A stretch of DNA of 64,000 nt from contig CBDDHT010000001.1 of assembly GCA_965228615.1 (NCBI GenBank), positions 806,001 through 870,000 of the forward strand, given 5' to 3'. Below, in pieces: positions 7,190 through 15,318 of the stretch. A model generated the notes under the pieces. It searched no databases, was not told where the DNA came from, and worked only from the letters and a program-made list of their open reading frames with translations. Within the stretch, counting starts at the first letter, position 1. Each line of letters begins with the position of its first letter. This DNA is from CBDDHT01 sp965228615 (GTDB taxonomy: Bacteria > Pseudomonadota > Alphaproteobacteria > Rhizobiales > Methyloligellaceae). Both the position numbers and the translations under genes were made by a program.

Positions 7190-8403
7190 ATGTCGAGCGC
7201 GGGCGTGGATTTGCCGAAGCTCAGGCTTGCTCCGCCAAGTTGACGTTTCTGATAGGCGACTAAGCGGCATGCCCCGCCGACCCTCACGGATGAAATCTTG
7301 TTGTCCCAGGGCCCTTCGAGTTCCTCAAGCCTAGTGTTCGGGCCGATGAATGCACTTGAGCCATTGTAGTTTGGGACGCGGTAGACCGTGCAACCAGGCT
7401 TTCCCGGGTTAACGCCGACCTTCGTTCGGGCGGTCTTTATTTCATTGCGCCTTGCTTTCGCAAATTCCGCATAAACACTTTTTGGGAAGTTCTTGATGAA
7501 GGCGTTGAGCACCGCGGAGCTTTTCGAATTCTCGACCGCCTTCCAGGCTTGGGCGGCTTCATTTGCATCGGGGGAGGGTCGTTGCGTGCCGTCTCGTTCT
7601 TGCCTGGCAGGCGATCCGGGGTGCAGCACGATCTCACCGATGATCTGGTCATAGTAGGCAGGCTGCTGTTCATGCTGCACTGTACGTGCGAGCGCGCTGA
7701 CATCCCGCTGCAGGCGTTTTGCGAGCCGAACATGCGTGAGGCCGGGTTTCTTGAGCAGTGGCACAAGCTTGCGTGTGAAGACCGAATTGGGGTTCGAATC
7801 TGTATCGGACAATTGGTCCAGCGCAGTTTGTCCCGTGCCGGCGGAGAAGAGCACAAAAACGCCATCCGGTGCCGTTACCCGGGTCAGCCCTCTTTGGCCG
7901 CCGATACTGCGAACGCCCGTCGCAGCGAACGGATTGTTTCGACAGGCATCGAGAATGAAGATTGTGGAGCGCGCATCGCGCGCGCGCACTCTGGACAAAA
8001 GCAAGTCGACCGAAAAGGCATCGTCGCGAACGACATCGATTTGGCCGCTTGCCGGCTTCGGCATGTCCGACGGGATGAGATAGTTCTCTGCGCCGATCGT
8101 GATGCCATGGCCGGCGAAGAAGACGAAGGCCTGGTCTCCGGCTTTGATCTTGTCGGTAAAATGGGCGAGCGTCCGGCTCATTTGACGGCGACTGAGATTC
8201 TCGCCGATGACGACATCGAAGCCGATTTCCCTCAACGTCGCTGCCACCGCCCGAGCGTCATTGACCGCTTTTTTGAGGACCGGCAGAGCCTGATAGTCGT
8301 CATTGCCAATGACGAGTGCGATGCGATCGGCGGCAAATCCCTGTGGGGTAACCGCCAACACGAATAACGCGACGGCTAGTAAATACCTGAACCTAATGCA
8401 CAT
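7141..8403 (-). CDS. Exported metacaspase (peptidase C14) with C-terminal crystallin-like domain
   Basis: 420 residues, start ATG 8403 with GAGGG upstream. Residues 1-25 are a signal peptide. Residues 26-262 form a caspase/p20-like domain with His99 in FFAGHG and Cys154 in LDACRNNPF, the expected catalytic dyad. Residues 283-325 (AWKAVENSKS..FIKNFP) resemble the helical repeat found after many bacterial caspase domains. Residues 337-420 contain two similar halves (YNGSSAFIGP..DNKISSVRV and LGGASLSFGK..NNKISSIRC), a beta/gamma-crystallin or inhibitor I36-like fold. It would act in the periplasm or outside the cell, cleaving after basic residues if it behaves like its family. The 3' end overlaps the convergent lipoprotein gene. 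Confidence 0.85.
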   Translation of the reverse strand: MCIRFRYLLAVALFVLAVTPQGFAADRIALVIGNDDYQALPVLKKAVNDARAVAATLREIGFDVVIGENLSRRQMSRTLAHFTDKIKAGDQAFVFFAGHGITIGAENYLIPSDMPKPASGQIDVVRDDAFSVDLLLSRVRARDARSTIFILDACRNNPFAATGVRSIGGQRGLTRVTAPDGVFVLFSAGTGQTALDQLSDTDSNPNSVFTRKLVPLLKKPGLTHVRLAKRLQRDVSALARTVQHEQQPAYYDQIIGEIVLHPGSPARQERDGTQRPSPDANEAAQAWKAVENSKSSAVLNAFIKNFPKSVYAEFAKARRNEIKTARTKVGVNPGKPGCTVYRVPNYNGSSAFIGPNTRLEELEGPWDNKISSVRVGGACRLVAYQKRQLGGASLSFGKSTPALDIHWNNKISSIRCVCRR

Positions 8404-8637
8404 TCTGCCCTCAACAACAAAACCGAACGTTCACCAGCCGATGAAAAGCGCAGCCTCGCAAAGCGAAGATGAACTCCGAATGAACCGATTGTGGCGGCGA
8501 TAGAGCTGTCGGTCACGACCAAGACCCAATCTCTGAAAGATCGATGATCGCTGCCCATAGCCGCTTTTGCGGTTTCTTGGATGCAGACGCCCGCGCCTGA
8601 TTGAGGCCGCTTGAGTTAACCGCTTCCCAATCGCTGA
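8404..8637. other. Intergenic region, 234 bp
   Basis: No gene seen. It lies upstream of the metacaspase gene and downstream of the CAP gene, both on the minus strand, and should contain the metacaspase promoter. A short CCGC-AAAA-GCGG hairpin lies near 8560. Confidence 0.35.
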
Positions 8638-9144
8638 TTAGCAATCCGTGCTGGAATGGAAGAGCTGCGTATAATATTGCCGCCTGCCTTTTTGCACCAT
8701 GCCGACACCCAGCAGACGAAAGCTCGGGTTCATGATGTTGCGACAGTGAGCCGCGCTCCGCAGCCAGGCTGCCACCACGCGTGCCGCCGATGCATTATAC
8801 GCTACATTTTCGCCCCAGGCCCACTTCTTGCGGCATACCTTCAAACCGACAGCGCGAATGCGTGCGCCCAACCGGTTATGGGAGAGCCGACCGGTCGATG
8901 ACAGATGCCGGCTCCATTTTTTGGCCGCACGGGCCAGGCCCTTGTTCCATTTGAGGGCTGGAGCAGGCGGGCGGTATTTGCCGCCGCAAGTTGCCCCTTT
9001 GGCGCGGGCCTGATTTGTGAGTTTGAGAACCTGCCGCTCGAATTTTCCAGCCTTGGTGTCGGCGGCCTGGGTCGAAGAGACGCCGGAATAAACCAAGAGT
9101 ACGATCGCTGCGATGGCCAGTGTTCGCCAATCGAATCCTGCCAT
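8638..9144 (-). CDS. Secreted CAP-domain (SCP/PR1-like) protein
   Basis: 168 residues from ATG 9144, with GGGAG upstream; TTG 9150 is an alternative. Residues 1-28 form a signal peptide ending in AQA-type small residues. The CAP fold is shown by LTNQAR near the N-terminus, LSHNR, WGENVAYN and HCRNIMNPSFR in the usual order. CAP proteins are extracellular or periplasmic and often bind lipids; the role here is unknown. A Cys pair (CGGK and KVCRKKW) may form a disulfide. It lies in the same direction as the metacaspase gene but 235 bp apart. Confidence 0.85.
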   Translation of the reverse strand: MAGFDWRTLAIAAIVLLVYSGVSSTQAADTKAGKFERQVLKLTNQARAKGATCGGKYRPPAPALKWNKGLARAAKKWSRHLSSTGRLSHNRLGARIRAVGLKVCRKKWAWGENVAYNASAARVVAAWLRSAAHCRNIMNPSFRLLGVGMVQKGRRQYYTQLFHSSTDC

Positions 9145-9349
9145 GACCAACTCCCAACTATATGTCCATGACCGAGCTGCAGCGGCATATATCCGCCATC
9201 AATCATGTCCCTATGCCGGGACTCTGTAATGGTGACAAGAGTATTTTAGAGTGTAGCAGTCTGTAGGTGCCAATCAGAGCAAATGAGGCAAGACAGACCG
9301 ATTTGATCGGATGTTCGCTGGTTGCTGTCTAATCGGCAGGGATTGTGCG

Positions 9350-9404
9350 GTGCAAAAGATTGCGCGAGGCCGCGATCTTTGGCTCAGATCGAACGGCCTC
9401 GCGC
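9350..9404 (-). terminator. Rho-independent terminator of the small Gly-rich gene
   Basis: On the minus strand a perfect 11-bp stem (GCGCGAGGCCG with CGGCCTCGCGC) encloses an inner GATCT/AGATC stem and is followed by AATCTTTT. It begins 8 nt after the stop at 9412. Confidence 0.75.
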
Positions 9405-9411
9405 TATGGTA

Positions 9412-9648
9412 TTAAGAGCTGAACGACGGTCCGTGGGCAGAACCGTTCCGACCGCCGGAGATCAGGTTGGAAAGGCCGTGGCCAAACCACTTCACGAATG
9501 TCGAAAAACCCTTGCGAATCAGAGCTGCTAAGGCGGTTCCATGCTGGTGCATCGCCTCGCTTCTCAGCTTGCGGGCATTGTTGATATGCCATTGAGTATC
9601 GACGCTGGTTAGCGGTTTGCCGTGAAATTCGCTATTGGATCCGTTCAT
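9412..9648 (-). CDS. Small basic Gly-rich protein, paralogue of the 41410 gene
   Basis: 78 residues from ATG 9648, with GAGGAC upstream; the frame is open to 9714 but has no better start. A helical, charged middle (ARKLRSEAMHQHG) is followed by an amphipathic stretch and GHGLSNLISGGRNGSAHG. The product of 41410-41598 ends in the closely related GRGISNLFQGGRKGTAGG. Both genes diverge from a LysR gene and both have strong terminators. The size and ARxLRxEAM pattern recall DUF1127/YjiS-like small proteins of alphaproteobacteria, but I cannot confirm that family. Confidence 0.65.
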   Translation of the reverse strand: MNGSNSEFHGKPLTSVDTQWHINNARKLRSEAMHQHGTALAALIRKGFSTFVKWFGHGLSNLISGGRNGSAHGPSFSS

Positions 9649-9798
9649 CGGTCCGTCCTCTTTTGCGCTTGCGAACAGTGAATGTTTGACTACATCTGTT
9701 CTGTTGCAATGCAATATATGGCGCTCTGCACGAATCGATTATCCCGTGATCAGTCAAACCCCTTGTGACCTGGCGGCACAGACCAGGGTGAAAAAATT

Positions 9799-10728
9799 AT
9801 GGAAATCGCAACACATATGATCCTGTTCGCCAATGTGGTCGATCATGGGAGCTTCTCCGCGACGGCCCGGTCGCTGGGATTGACGCCGTCTGCCGTTAGC
9901 AAGCAGATCGGCCATTTGGAAGACCGGCTCGGCGTCCGCCTGCTCAATCGCTCGACCCGGCACATCTCGCTGACCGAAGAAGGGCAGATCTTCTACAAAC
10001 GGTGCGCCGATATTGCAGCTGGCGTGAGCGAGGCCGAGACACTGGCCATTTCACTTGGCAAACGGCCACAGGGGACTTTGCGTGTTGCGGCAACGGTAGC
10101 ATTCGGAAAGTCACAGCTTTTGCCAATCCTGCCGGCATTTCTGCACGATCACCCCGATCTTGGTTTTAAGCTGGATTTGACGGACCAGCCTGTCGATATG
10201 ACGGAGTCCGGCTATGACCTGGCGATCCGTTTCACGGAGCAGATCGACGATGCGTCCTCGATTGCATGCAAGCTGGCAAGAAACCTCCGTGTCATTTGCG
10301 CCTCTCCTGCCTATGTCGAAGAATTTAGTTTGCCTGAAAAACTAGATGATTTGAGCCAGCACAACTGTCTGCGCATTTCGACGGTCAATCATTGGAACGA
10401 TTGGCATTTCGGTACGGGAACTGAAGAAAAGATCTTTCACGCCGCAGGTAATTTCGAGACCGACAGTGCCGACGCAATTTATCATGCCGCTTTGGCTGGT
10501 CTCGGAATTGCCCGGCTCTCGACCTATCTGGTTGGTGGCGATATTCGCGAAGGGCGGTTGTTGCACCTGTTGCCCGCCCATTGCGATGAACAGTCGGACA
10601 TTGTTGCGCTTTATCCCGACCGGCGAAACCTGTCGCCAAAAGTGCGGGCATTCGTTGACTTCCTCGTTGATAAGTTTCGTCCGGTTCCTCCTTGGGAACT
10701 TCCGGAGCAAAAACTTCGCTCAACGTGA
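9799..10728 (+). CDS. LysR family transcriptional regulator
   Basis: 309 residues. The N-terminal winged HTH (residues 5-62: FSATARSLGLTPSAVSKQIGHLEDRLGVRLLNRSTR) is of the CrgA/AaeR type. A substrate-binding domain follows from about residue 90, with GTLRVAA at its start and GLGIARL near 235. The start is ATG 9799. It lies 92 bp upstream of the molybdenum hydroxylase operon in the same direction and diverges from the small Gly-rich gene; it could control either. The inducer is unknown. Confidence 0.88.
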   Translation: MEIATHMILFANVVDHGSFSATARSLGLTPSAVSKQIGHLEDRLGVRLLNRSTRHISLTEEGQIFYKRCADIAAGVSEAETLAISLGKRPQGTLRVAATVAFGKSQLLPILPAFLHDHPDLGFKLDLTDQPVDMTESGYDLAIRFTEQIDDASSIACKLARNLRVICASPAYVEEFSLPEKLDDLSQHNCLRISTVNHWNDWHFGTGTEEKIFHAAGNFETDSADAIYHAALAGLGIARLSTYLVGGDIREGRLLHLLPAHCDEQSDIVALYPDRRNLSPKVRAFVDFLVDKFRPVPPWELPEQKLRST

Positions 10729-10820
10729 CTGATATGCATGCGGGTTCAACGCCCGGTTGGAATTGTGTATCCTGCGTGAACACGTCACCTACCGCCTAAA
10801 CTCGCGCTTTTCAGACAATT

Positions 10821-11696
10821 ATGAAGCCTGCGCCATTTCAATATCATGCTGCCCGGTCTCTGGGTGAAGCTGCCGATTTGCTGGCAAAGTTGAAGAACGC
10901 GTGCCTTTTTGCGGGTGGTCAGTCGCTCGTGCCAATGATGAACATGCGCGATGTGTCGCCAGACCATGTGATCGACCTAAACACGGTTCCGGGATTAACC
11001 GGCATCGATATTCAAGCCAACGAGATTCGTATCGGTGCGATGACCCGGCAGCAAGCGCTTCTGCGATCGGATGAGCTGGCGGCCGCTGCCCCAATATTTC
11101 GTGAAGCCCTGAACTTCGTCGGTCATTTGCAGACGCGTAACCGCGGTACTGCAGGTGGGTCACTGGCACATATGGATCCCACTGCTGAACTGGTTGGTCT
11201 TGCCACCTTGATGGACGCTCGGATTGGTCTCAGCGGGCAATTGGGATCGCGAGAGGTTGCGATTGACGACTATCCGCTTGGCTACATGAAGTCATGCATC
11301 AAACCGGATGAGATTCTTACTCATGTCGTTTTTACTCGCTGGCCGTCTGGCCACGGTTACGATTTTCGGGAGTTCGCACAGCGTCACGGCGCCTCTGCCA
11401 TTGTTGGCGTTGGAACGCTACTGACACTCGACTCAGATGGCAAAATCGGGCGTGCCGCAATCGTGTTGATCGGTGTCGATAATGCACCGGTACGCCTGGA
11501 TGATGCAGAAGCGTTGCTCGTCGGAAAACCGCCATCCAGTGCGCTTATTCGAACGGTCTCGGCATTGGCTTCGCGTCGTCCGATGTTGGAGAACGCGCTC
11601 GCATCGCAAGATTATAGACAACATCTTGCTGCGGTACTCGTCGGGCGCTCAATCAGCCATGCGGTCGACAAGGCAAAGGAGCCGGGATTTGACTAG
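10821..11696 (+). CDS. Molybdenum hydroxylase FAD-binding subunit (CoxM/XdhB-like)
   Basis: 291 residues. AGGQSLVPMM (about 33-42) and RGTAGGSLAHMDP (about 111-123) are the two FAD-binding loops of the medium subunit of xanthine dehydrogenase-family enzymes. The subunit passes electrons from the Fe-S subunit to an acceptor. It overlaps the Fe-S subunit gene by 8 nt. The second loop differs from the coxM product at 20151 (TIGGNVGNGDPGND), in keeping with a different enzyme. The substrate is not evident. Confidence 0.88.
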   Translation: MKPAPFQYHAARSLGEAADLLAKLKNACLFAGGQSLVPMMNMRDVSPDHVIDLNTVPGLTGIDIQANEIRIGAMTRQQALLRSDELAAAAPIFREALNFVGHLQTRNRGTAGGSLAHMDPTAELVGLATLMDARIGLSGQLGSREVAIDDYPLGYMKSCIKPDEILTHVVFTRWPSGHGYDFREFAQRHGASAIVGVGTLLTLDSDGKIGRAAIVLIGVDNAPVRLDDAEALLVGKPPSSALIRTVSALASRRPMLENALASQDYRQHLAAVLVGRSISHAVDKAKEPGFD

Positions 11697-12192
11697 ATCC
11701 AGCCATTGCCGCCGAACCGTCCGTCTCACGGTCAATGGCGCGTCGCTGACGGCAGAAGTCGAGGACCGGTTTTCTCTGGCGGATTTCTTGCGCCAGCAGT
11801 TAGATCTCACAGGGACACATCTTGGATGCGAGCACGGCGTTTGCGGCGCCTGCACAATTCTCGTCGATGGGGAAGCCGTCCGAAGTTGCCTGATGTTAGC
11901 GGTTCAGGCAGAGGGAAAGCATGTGCAGACCGTCGAAGGACTGGCCGGCGACGATAATTCACTGAACGTGTTGCAGCAGTCATTCATCGATCATCACGGC
12001 CTGCAATGCGGCTTCTGTACGCCGGGTATCCTGATGACGTTGACCGCATTTCTGAGTGAGCATCCAAATCCAAGCGAAGATGAAATCCGGACCGCTCTTA
12101 GTGGAAATATCTGCCGATGCACTGGATACGAGACAATAGTGCAGGCAGCTCTCGATGCGGCGGCCGCATTAAGAGGCGCGGCATCGTCATGA
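11689..12192 (+). CDS. Molybdenum hydroxylase [2Fe-2S] subunit (CoxS-like)
   Basis: 167 residues from TTG 11689, inside the end of the upstream gene with GGAG just before; no nearer ATG or GTG gives the full N-terminus. The proximal plant-type cluster is C47, C52, C55 and C67, and the distal cluster is C107, C110, C142 and C144 (QCGFC and CRCTGY). It carries electrons from the molybdenum centre to FAD. The stop overlaps the next ATG by 4 nt. The frame stays open upstream to 11473, but that part is a shadow. Confidence 0.88.
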   Translation: MTRSSHCRRTVRLTVNGASLTAEVEDRFSLADFLRQQLDLTGTHLGCEHGVCGACTILVDGEAVRSCLMLAVQAEGKHVQTVEGLAGDDNSLNVLQQSFIDHHGLQCGFCTPGILMTLTAFLSEHPNPSEDEIRTALSGNICRCTGYETIVQAALDAAAALRGAASS

Positions 12193-14537
12193 CGCGGGCA
12201 GCTTTCCTTGGTCAAAGCATCAAAAGGATGGAAGATCCTGAATTGCTTCGTGGACAAGGCCGGTTTGCGGATGACATCAAACTGCCGGATCTTGTGGAAG
12301 CGGCATTCGTTCGCAGTCCTTTCGCCCACGCGCGGTTTTCCCGAATTGACGTGAGTGAGGCGCTCAATGTCCCGGGCGTCTTGGCTGCCTTCACTGCGGC
12401 CGATCTGCCAGCCGAGTGGAGTGGGAAGCGCATTCTACTGCAAGTGCCGAGCCCGACGATCACTTATCCGGTGACACAGGAACCACTTGCTACGGAAGAG
12501 GTCTGTTTCGTCGGTGAAGCCGTTGCCGTGATCGTAGCCGATAGCCGGCACGCTGCCGAAGACGGTGCGGACCGCGTGGTCATCGACTGGGATCCTCTAC
12601 CTGCCGTCGCTCATTGCGAAACGGCGCTGCGTCCGGAAGCGCCCTCCGCACACAGTTCGATGGGCGACAACATCGCTGCAAGATTAGCTCTCGGTTATGG
12701 CGACATCGATAGGACGATGGCCGACGCATCACATGTGTTCCGCGAGCGTTACGATGTTCATCGCGGAACCGGCAATCCGATCGAATGTCGCGGTGTTGTT
12801 GCCGCATTCGATGCGCTCAGCGATTCGTTTCGGATCTGGACGTCGACTCAGACACCGCACAACACGCAGCGGGCGGTTGTCCACATGTTCGACATGGCCG
12901 AAGACAAGATACGCGTAATCACGCCGGATGTTGGCGGCGGCTTTGGTCCAAAAAACCAGGTTTATCCCGAAGAGATTGTCATTCCGGCCATTGCACGACT
13001 CCTCGCGCGACCGGTCAAATGGATTGAGGATCGACACGAGCATTTTTTGACCACGACGCAGGAGCGTGACCAGATCTGGGACCTGACGATTGGAGTCGAT
13101 GACGATGGGACAATTGTCGCTCTGAAGGGCACACTAATCCACGATGCAGGCGCTTATCTGCCCTGGGGTGCGATTATGCCGTATATTTCCGCATCGACTC
13201 TACCCGGCCCCTATCGCATTCCTGCCTACAAGCTGGATGTCACCGTCGCTTTCACGAACATGGTTGCGACGACGCCACTCCGTGGGGCGGGAAGACCACA
13301 AGCGGTCTTTGCCATGGAACGACTCTTGGACCTTGTGGCTCGAAATCTCGGCCGCGATCCAGCCGAGATCCGGCGACGCAATCTCATTCCAGCCGACGCG
13401 ATGCCCTATGAAATGGGGCTGACCTACCGCGACGGCGCACCGGTGATCTATGATTCCGGCGATTATCCTGAGGCGCAGCGACTTGCCCTCGAACATGCCG
13501 GCTATGCCGATTTCGAAGACCGTCGAAAAGCGGCTCTGGAGCAGGGGCGCTATATCGGGATTGGCATTGGCAACTATGTCGAAGGAACCGGTCTCGGGCC
13601 GTTCGAGGGCGCGACGGTGCGCATCCTTTCCAACGGTCGCGTCGCGATTTACACGGGTGCCACACCGGCGGGGCAGGCACATAAGACGACCTTGGCGCAA
13701 ATCTGTGCCGACGAACTTATGATCGACATTGACGCGATCGATGTCGTCGTTGGCGATACCGGCGTCATGCCGCGTGGCGCCGGAACATTTGCCAGCCGGA
13801 TTACCGTGAATGCAGGATCCTCTGTGCGCATCGCATCCGGCGAAGTTCGAACCAAGCTTCTGGCATTGGCTGCCGCCAAATTCGACGTGGACATGGATGC
13901 ACTGGAACTCGCCGATGGCACCGTGCGGATTACGGGAGAGCAGGGGGACCGCGTGTCCTTCGCCGATCTTGCGAAGATGACCAGCGGAATGCCGGGATAT
14001 GTCTTGCCAAGAGGTGTGGCACCGGATCTTGAAGCTTCCGGTTACTTCACGCCCGAGCGTGCAACTTACTCGAATGGATCTCATGTTGCCGAAGTGGAAG
14101 TCGACCCGGAAACCGGAAGCGTCGCGATCACGAACTATACGGTGGTTCACGATTGCGGCACGGTGATCAATCCTATGCTTGTCGATGGTCAGATCCAAGG
14201 CGGTGTTGCCCACGGTATCGGCAACGCACTGCTCGAGCGCATGGTCTTTGACGTTGACGCCAATCCCGTGACGACGACATTGGGTGACTATCTCATGCCG
14301 ACGGCGGATACGGTCCCCGGTGCCAAACTGGTGCACATGGAAAGCCCGTCGCCACTCAATCCTTTGGGGGCCAAAGGTGCTGGCGAAGGGGGAACCATTC
14401 CCGTTCCCGCAGCCGTAGCGGCTGCGATCGAGAATGCACTCCAACCGTTCGGTATCAGGATTGCGAAATGTCCGGTCACGCCGGAAATGATCGTCAATCT
14501 CGTGAATGCCGGGTATGGAAACTCTGACGAGGAGTGA
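12189..14537 (+). CDS. Molybdenum hydroxylase catalytic subunit (xanthine dehydrogenase family, not form I CODH)
   Basis: 782 residues from ATG 12189 (ATGA overlap). It has the aldehyde oxidase/xanthine dehydrogenase fold, with GGGFGPK (about 254-260), an active-site loop RGAGR at 365-369 in place of the form I CODH loop, and the catalytic Glu733 in GAKGAGEGG. The molybdopterin cofactor would hydroxylate a carbon centre or oxidise an aldehyde. The following enoyl-CoA hydratase-like and acyl-CoA dehydrogenase genes suggest that the product enters CoA-linked catabolism, but the substrate cannot be named from sequence. Confidence 0.88.
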   Translation: MTRAAFLGQSIKRMEDPELLRGQGRFADDIKLPDLVEAAFVRSPFAHARFSRIDVSEALNVPGVLAAFTAADLPAEWSGKRILLQVPSPTITYPVTQEPLATEEVCFVGEAVAVIVADSRHAAEDGADRVVIDWDPLPAVAHCETALRPEAPSAHSSMGDNIAARLALGYGDIDRTMADASHVFRERYDVHRGTGNPIECRGVVAAFDALSDSFRIWTSTQTPHNTQRAVVHMFDMAEDKIRVITPDVGGGFGPKNQVYPEEIVIPAIARLLARPVKWIEDRHEHFLTTTQERDQIWDLTIGVDDDGTIVALKGTLIHDAGAYLPWGAIMPYISASTLPGPYRIPAYKLDVTVAFTNMVATTPLRGAGRPQAVFAMERLLDLVARNLGRDPAEIRRRNLIPADAMPYEMGLTYRDGAPVIYDSGDYPEAQRLALEHAGYADFEDRRKAALEQGRYIGIGIGNYVEGTGLGPFEGATVRILSNGRVAIYTGATPAGQAHKTTLAQICADELMIDIDAIDVVVGDTGVMPRGAGTFASRITVNAGSSVRIASGEVRTKLLALAAAKFDVDMDALELADGTVRITGEQGDRVSFADLAKMTSGMPGYVLPRGVAPDLEASGYFTPERATYSNGSHVAEVEVDPETGSVAITNYTVVHDCGTVINPMLVDGQIQGGVAHGIGNALLERMVFDVDANPVTTTLGDYLMPTADTVPGAKLVHMESPSPLNPLGAKGAGEGGTIPVPAAVAAAIENALQPFGIRIAKCPVTPEMIVNLVNAGYGNSDEE

Positions 14538-14539
14538 AC

Positions 14540-15283
14540 ATGACTGATACGGGCAATGACCGGTTTCGGGTCGGGCGCGATGGGGCCATCGCGCGCGTTA
14601 CGCTATGTCAGCCGAAAGAAGGCAATACGCTTGCGCCACCAGACATGGTCGCCTTCGGGAATAGCATCTTGAGGGAAGGTTCATGTCCTGATGTGAAAGT
14701 TGTTCTGGTCAATGCAGAAGGGGCGGATTTTTGTCTTGGGCGCCGGCAAGTGACGAATGTTCCGAAACCCGCGAATGCGCGTGCCTTTCGGGAACGTATT
14801 GCCGATGCGATTCTCGGTGTCTATGCCGACATTCGCGCAACGCCCGTCCCCGTACTGGCTGCCGTGCAAGGACGGTCTTTCGGGTTTGGCTGTGCCTTCG
14901 CGGTCGCCAGCGACCTTACGATTGCGGAGCGTTCGTCTACCTTCGCGCTTCCGGAGATGGATAACAATCTTCCCCCTACCTTGGCTATATCGGCCTGTTT
15001 GCCGAAGATGCCTCAGAAGGCGGTCCTGCATATGGTGCTGACGCGTGAGCCCGTTGATGCGCAAACGGCATTCAATCATGGCATGGTCAGTCAGCTCGTG
15101 GCCGACGGCTCCTTGTCGGACGGGGCGAACAGCTATCTGGCGAAGCTTGTAGATCGTGACCGCGATGCGCTAATCGCAATCAAGGAATATATGAAACTGG
15201 CACCCGGTATGAGCGCCGATGCCGCAGCTCGGTATGGGGCAAATCTGATTGCGACAGAGATGACATCCCAAGAGCGAGATTGA
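14540..15283 (+). CDS. Enoyl-CoA hydratase/isomerase family protein
   Basis: 247 residues from ATG 14540, 5 nt after GAGGAG; a GTG at 14534 is possible but too close to that site. It has the crotonase fold: GADFCLGRR (first oxyanion-hole strand), GRSFGFGCAFAVASDL (second) and FALPEM, where Glu would be catalytic. It immediately follows the molybdenum hydroxylase genes and precedes the acyl-CoA dehydrogenase gene, so it probably belongs to the same pathway. The exact reaction (hydratase, isomerase or lyase) is open. Confidence 0.82.
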   Translation: MTDTGNDRFRVGRDGAIARVTLCQPKEGNTLAPPDMVAFGNSILREGSCPDVKVVLVNAEGADFCLGRRQVTNVPKPANARAFRERIADAILGVYADIRATPVPVLAAVQGRSFGFGCAFAVASDLTIAERSSTFALPEMDNNLPPTLAISACLPKMPQKAVLHMVLTREPVDAQTAFNHGMVSQLVADGSLSDGANSYLAKLVDRDRDALIAIKEYMKLAPGMSADAAARYGANLIATEMTSQERD

Positions 15284-15318
15284 GATACTCCGAATGCGCA
15301 AGGACAAGGTAAGCGGAC

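Noticed and set aside
13200..14444. 414-codon antisense frame
   Set aside because: It lies fully opposite the molybdenum hydroxylase large subunit, with a composition typical of a shadow and no domain.
12189..14537. Annotation as carbon monoxide dehydrogenase
   Set aside because: The active-site loop is RGAGR, without the Cys of form I CoxL; the true CODH is at 20151-23970.
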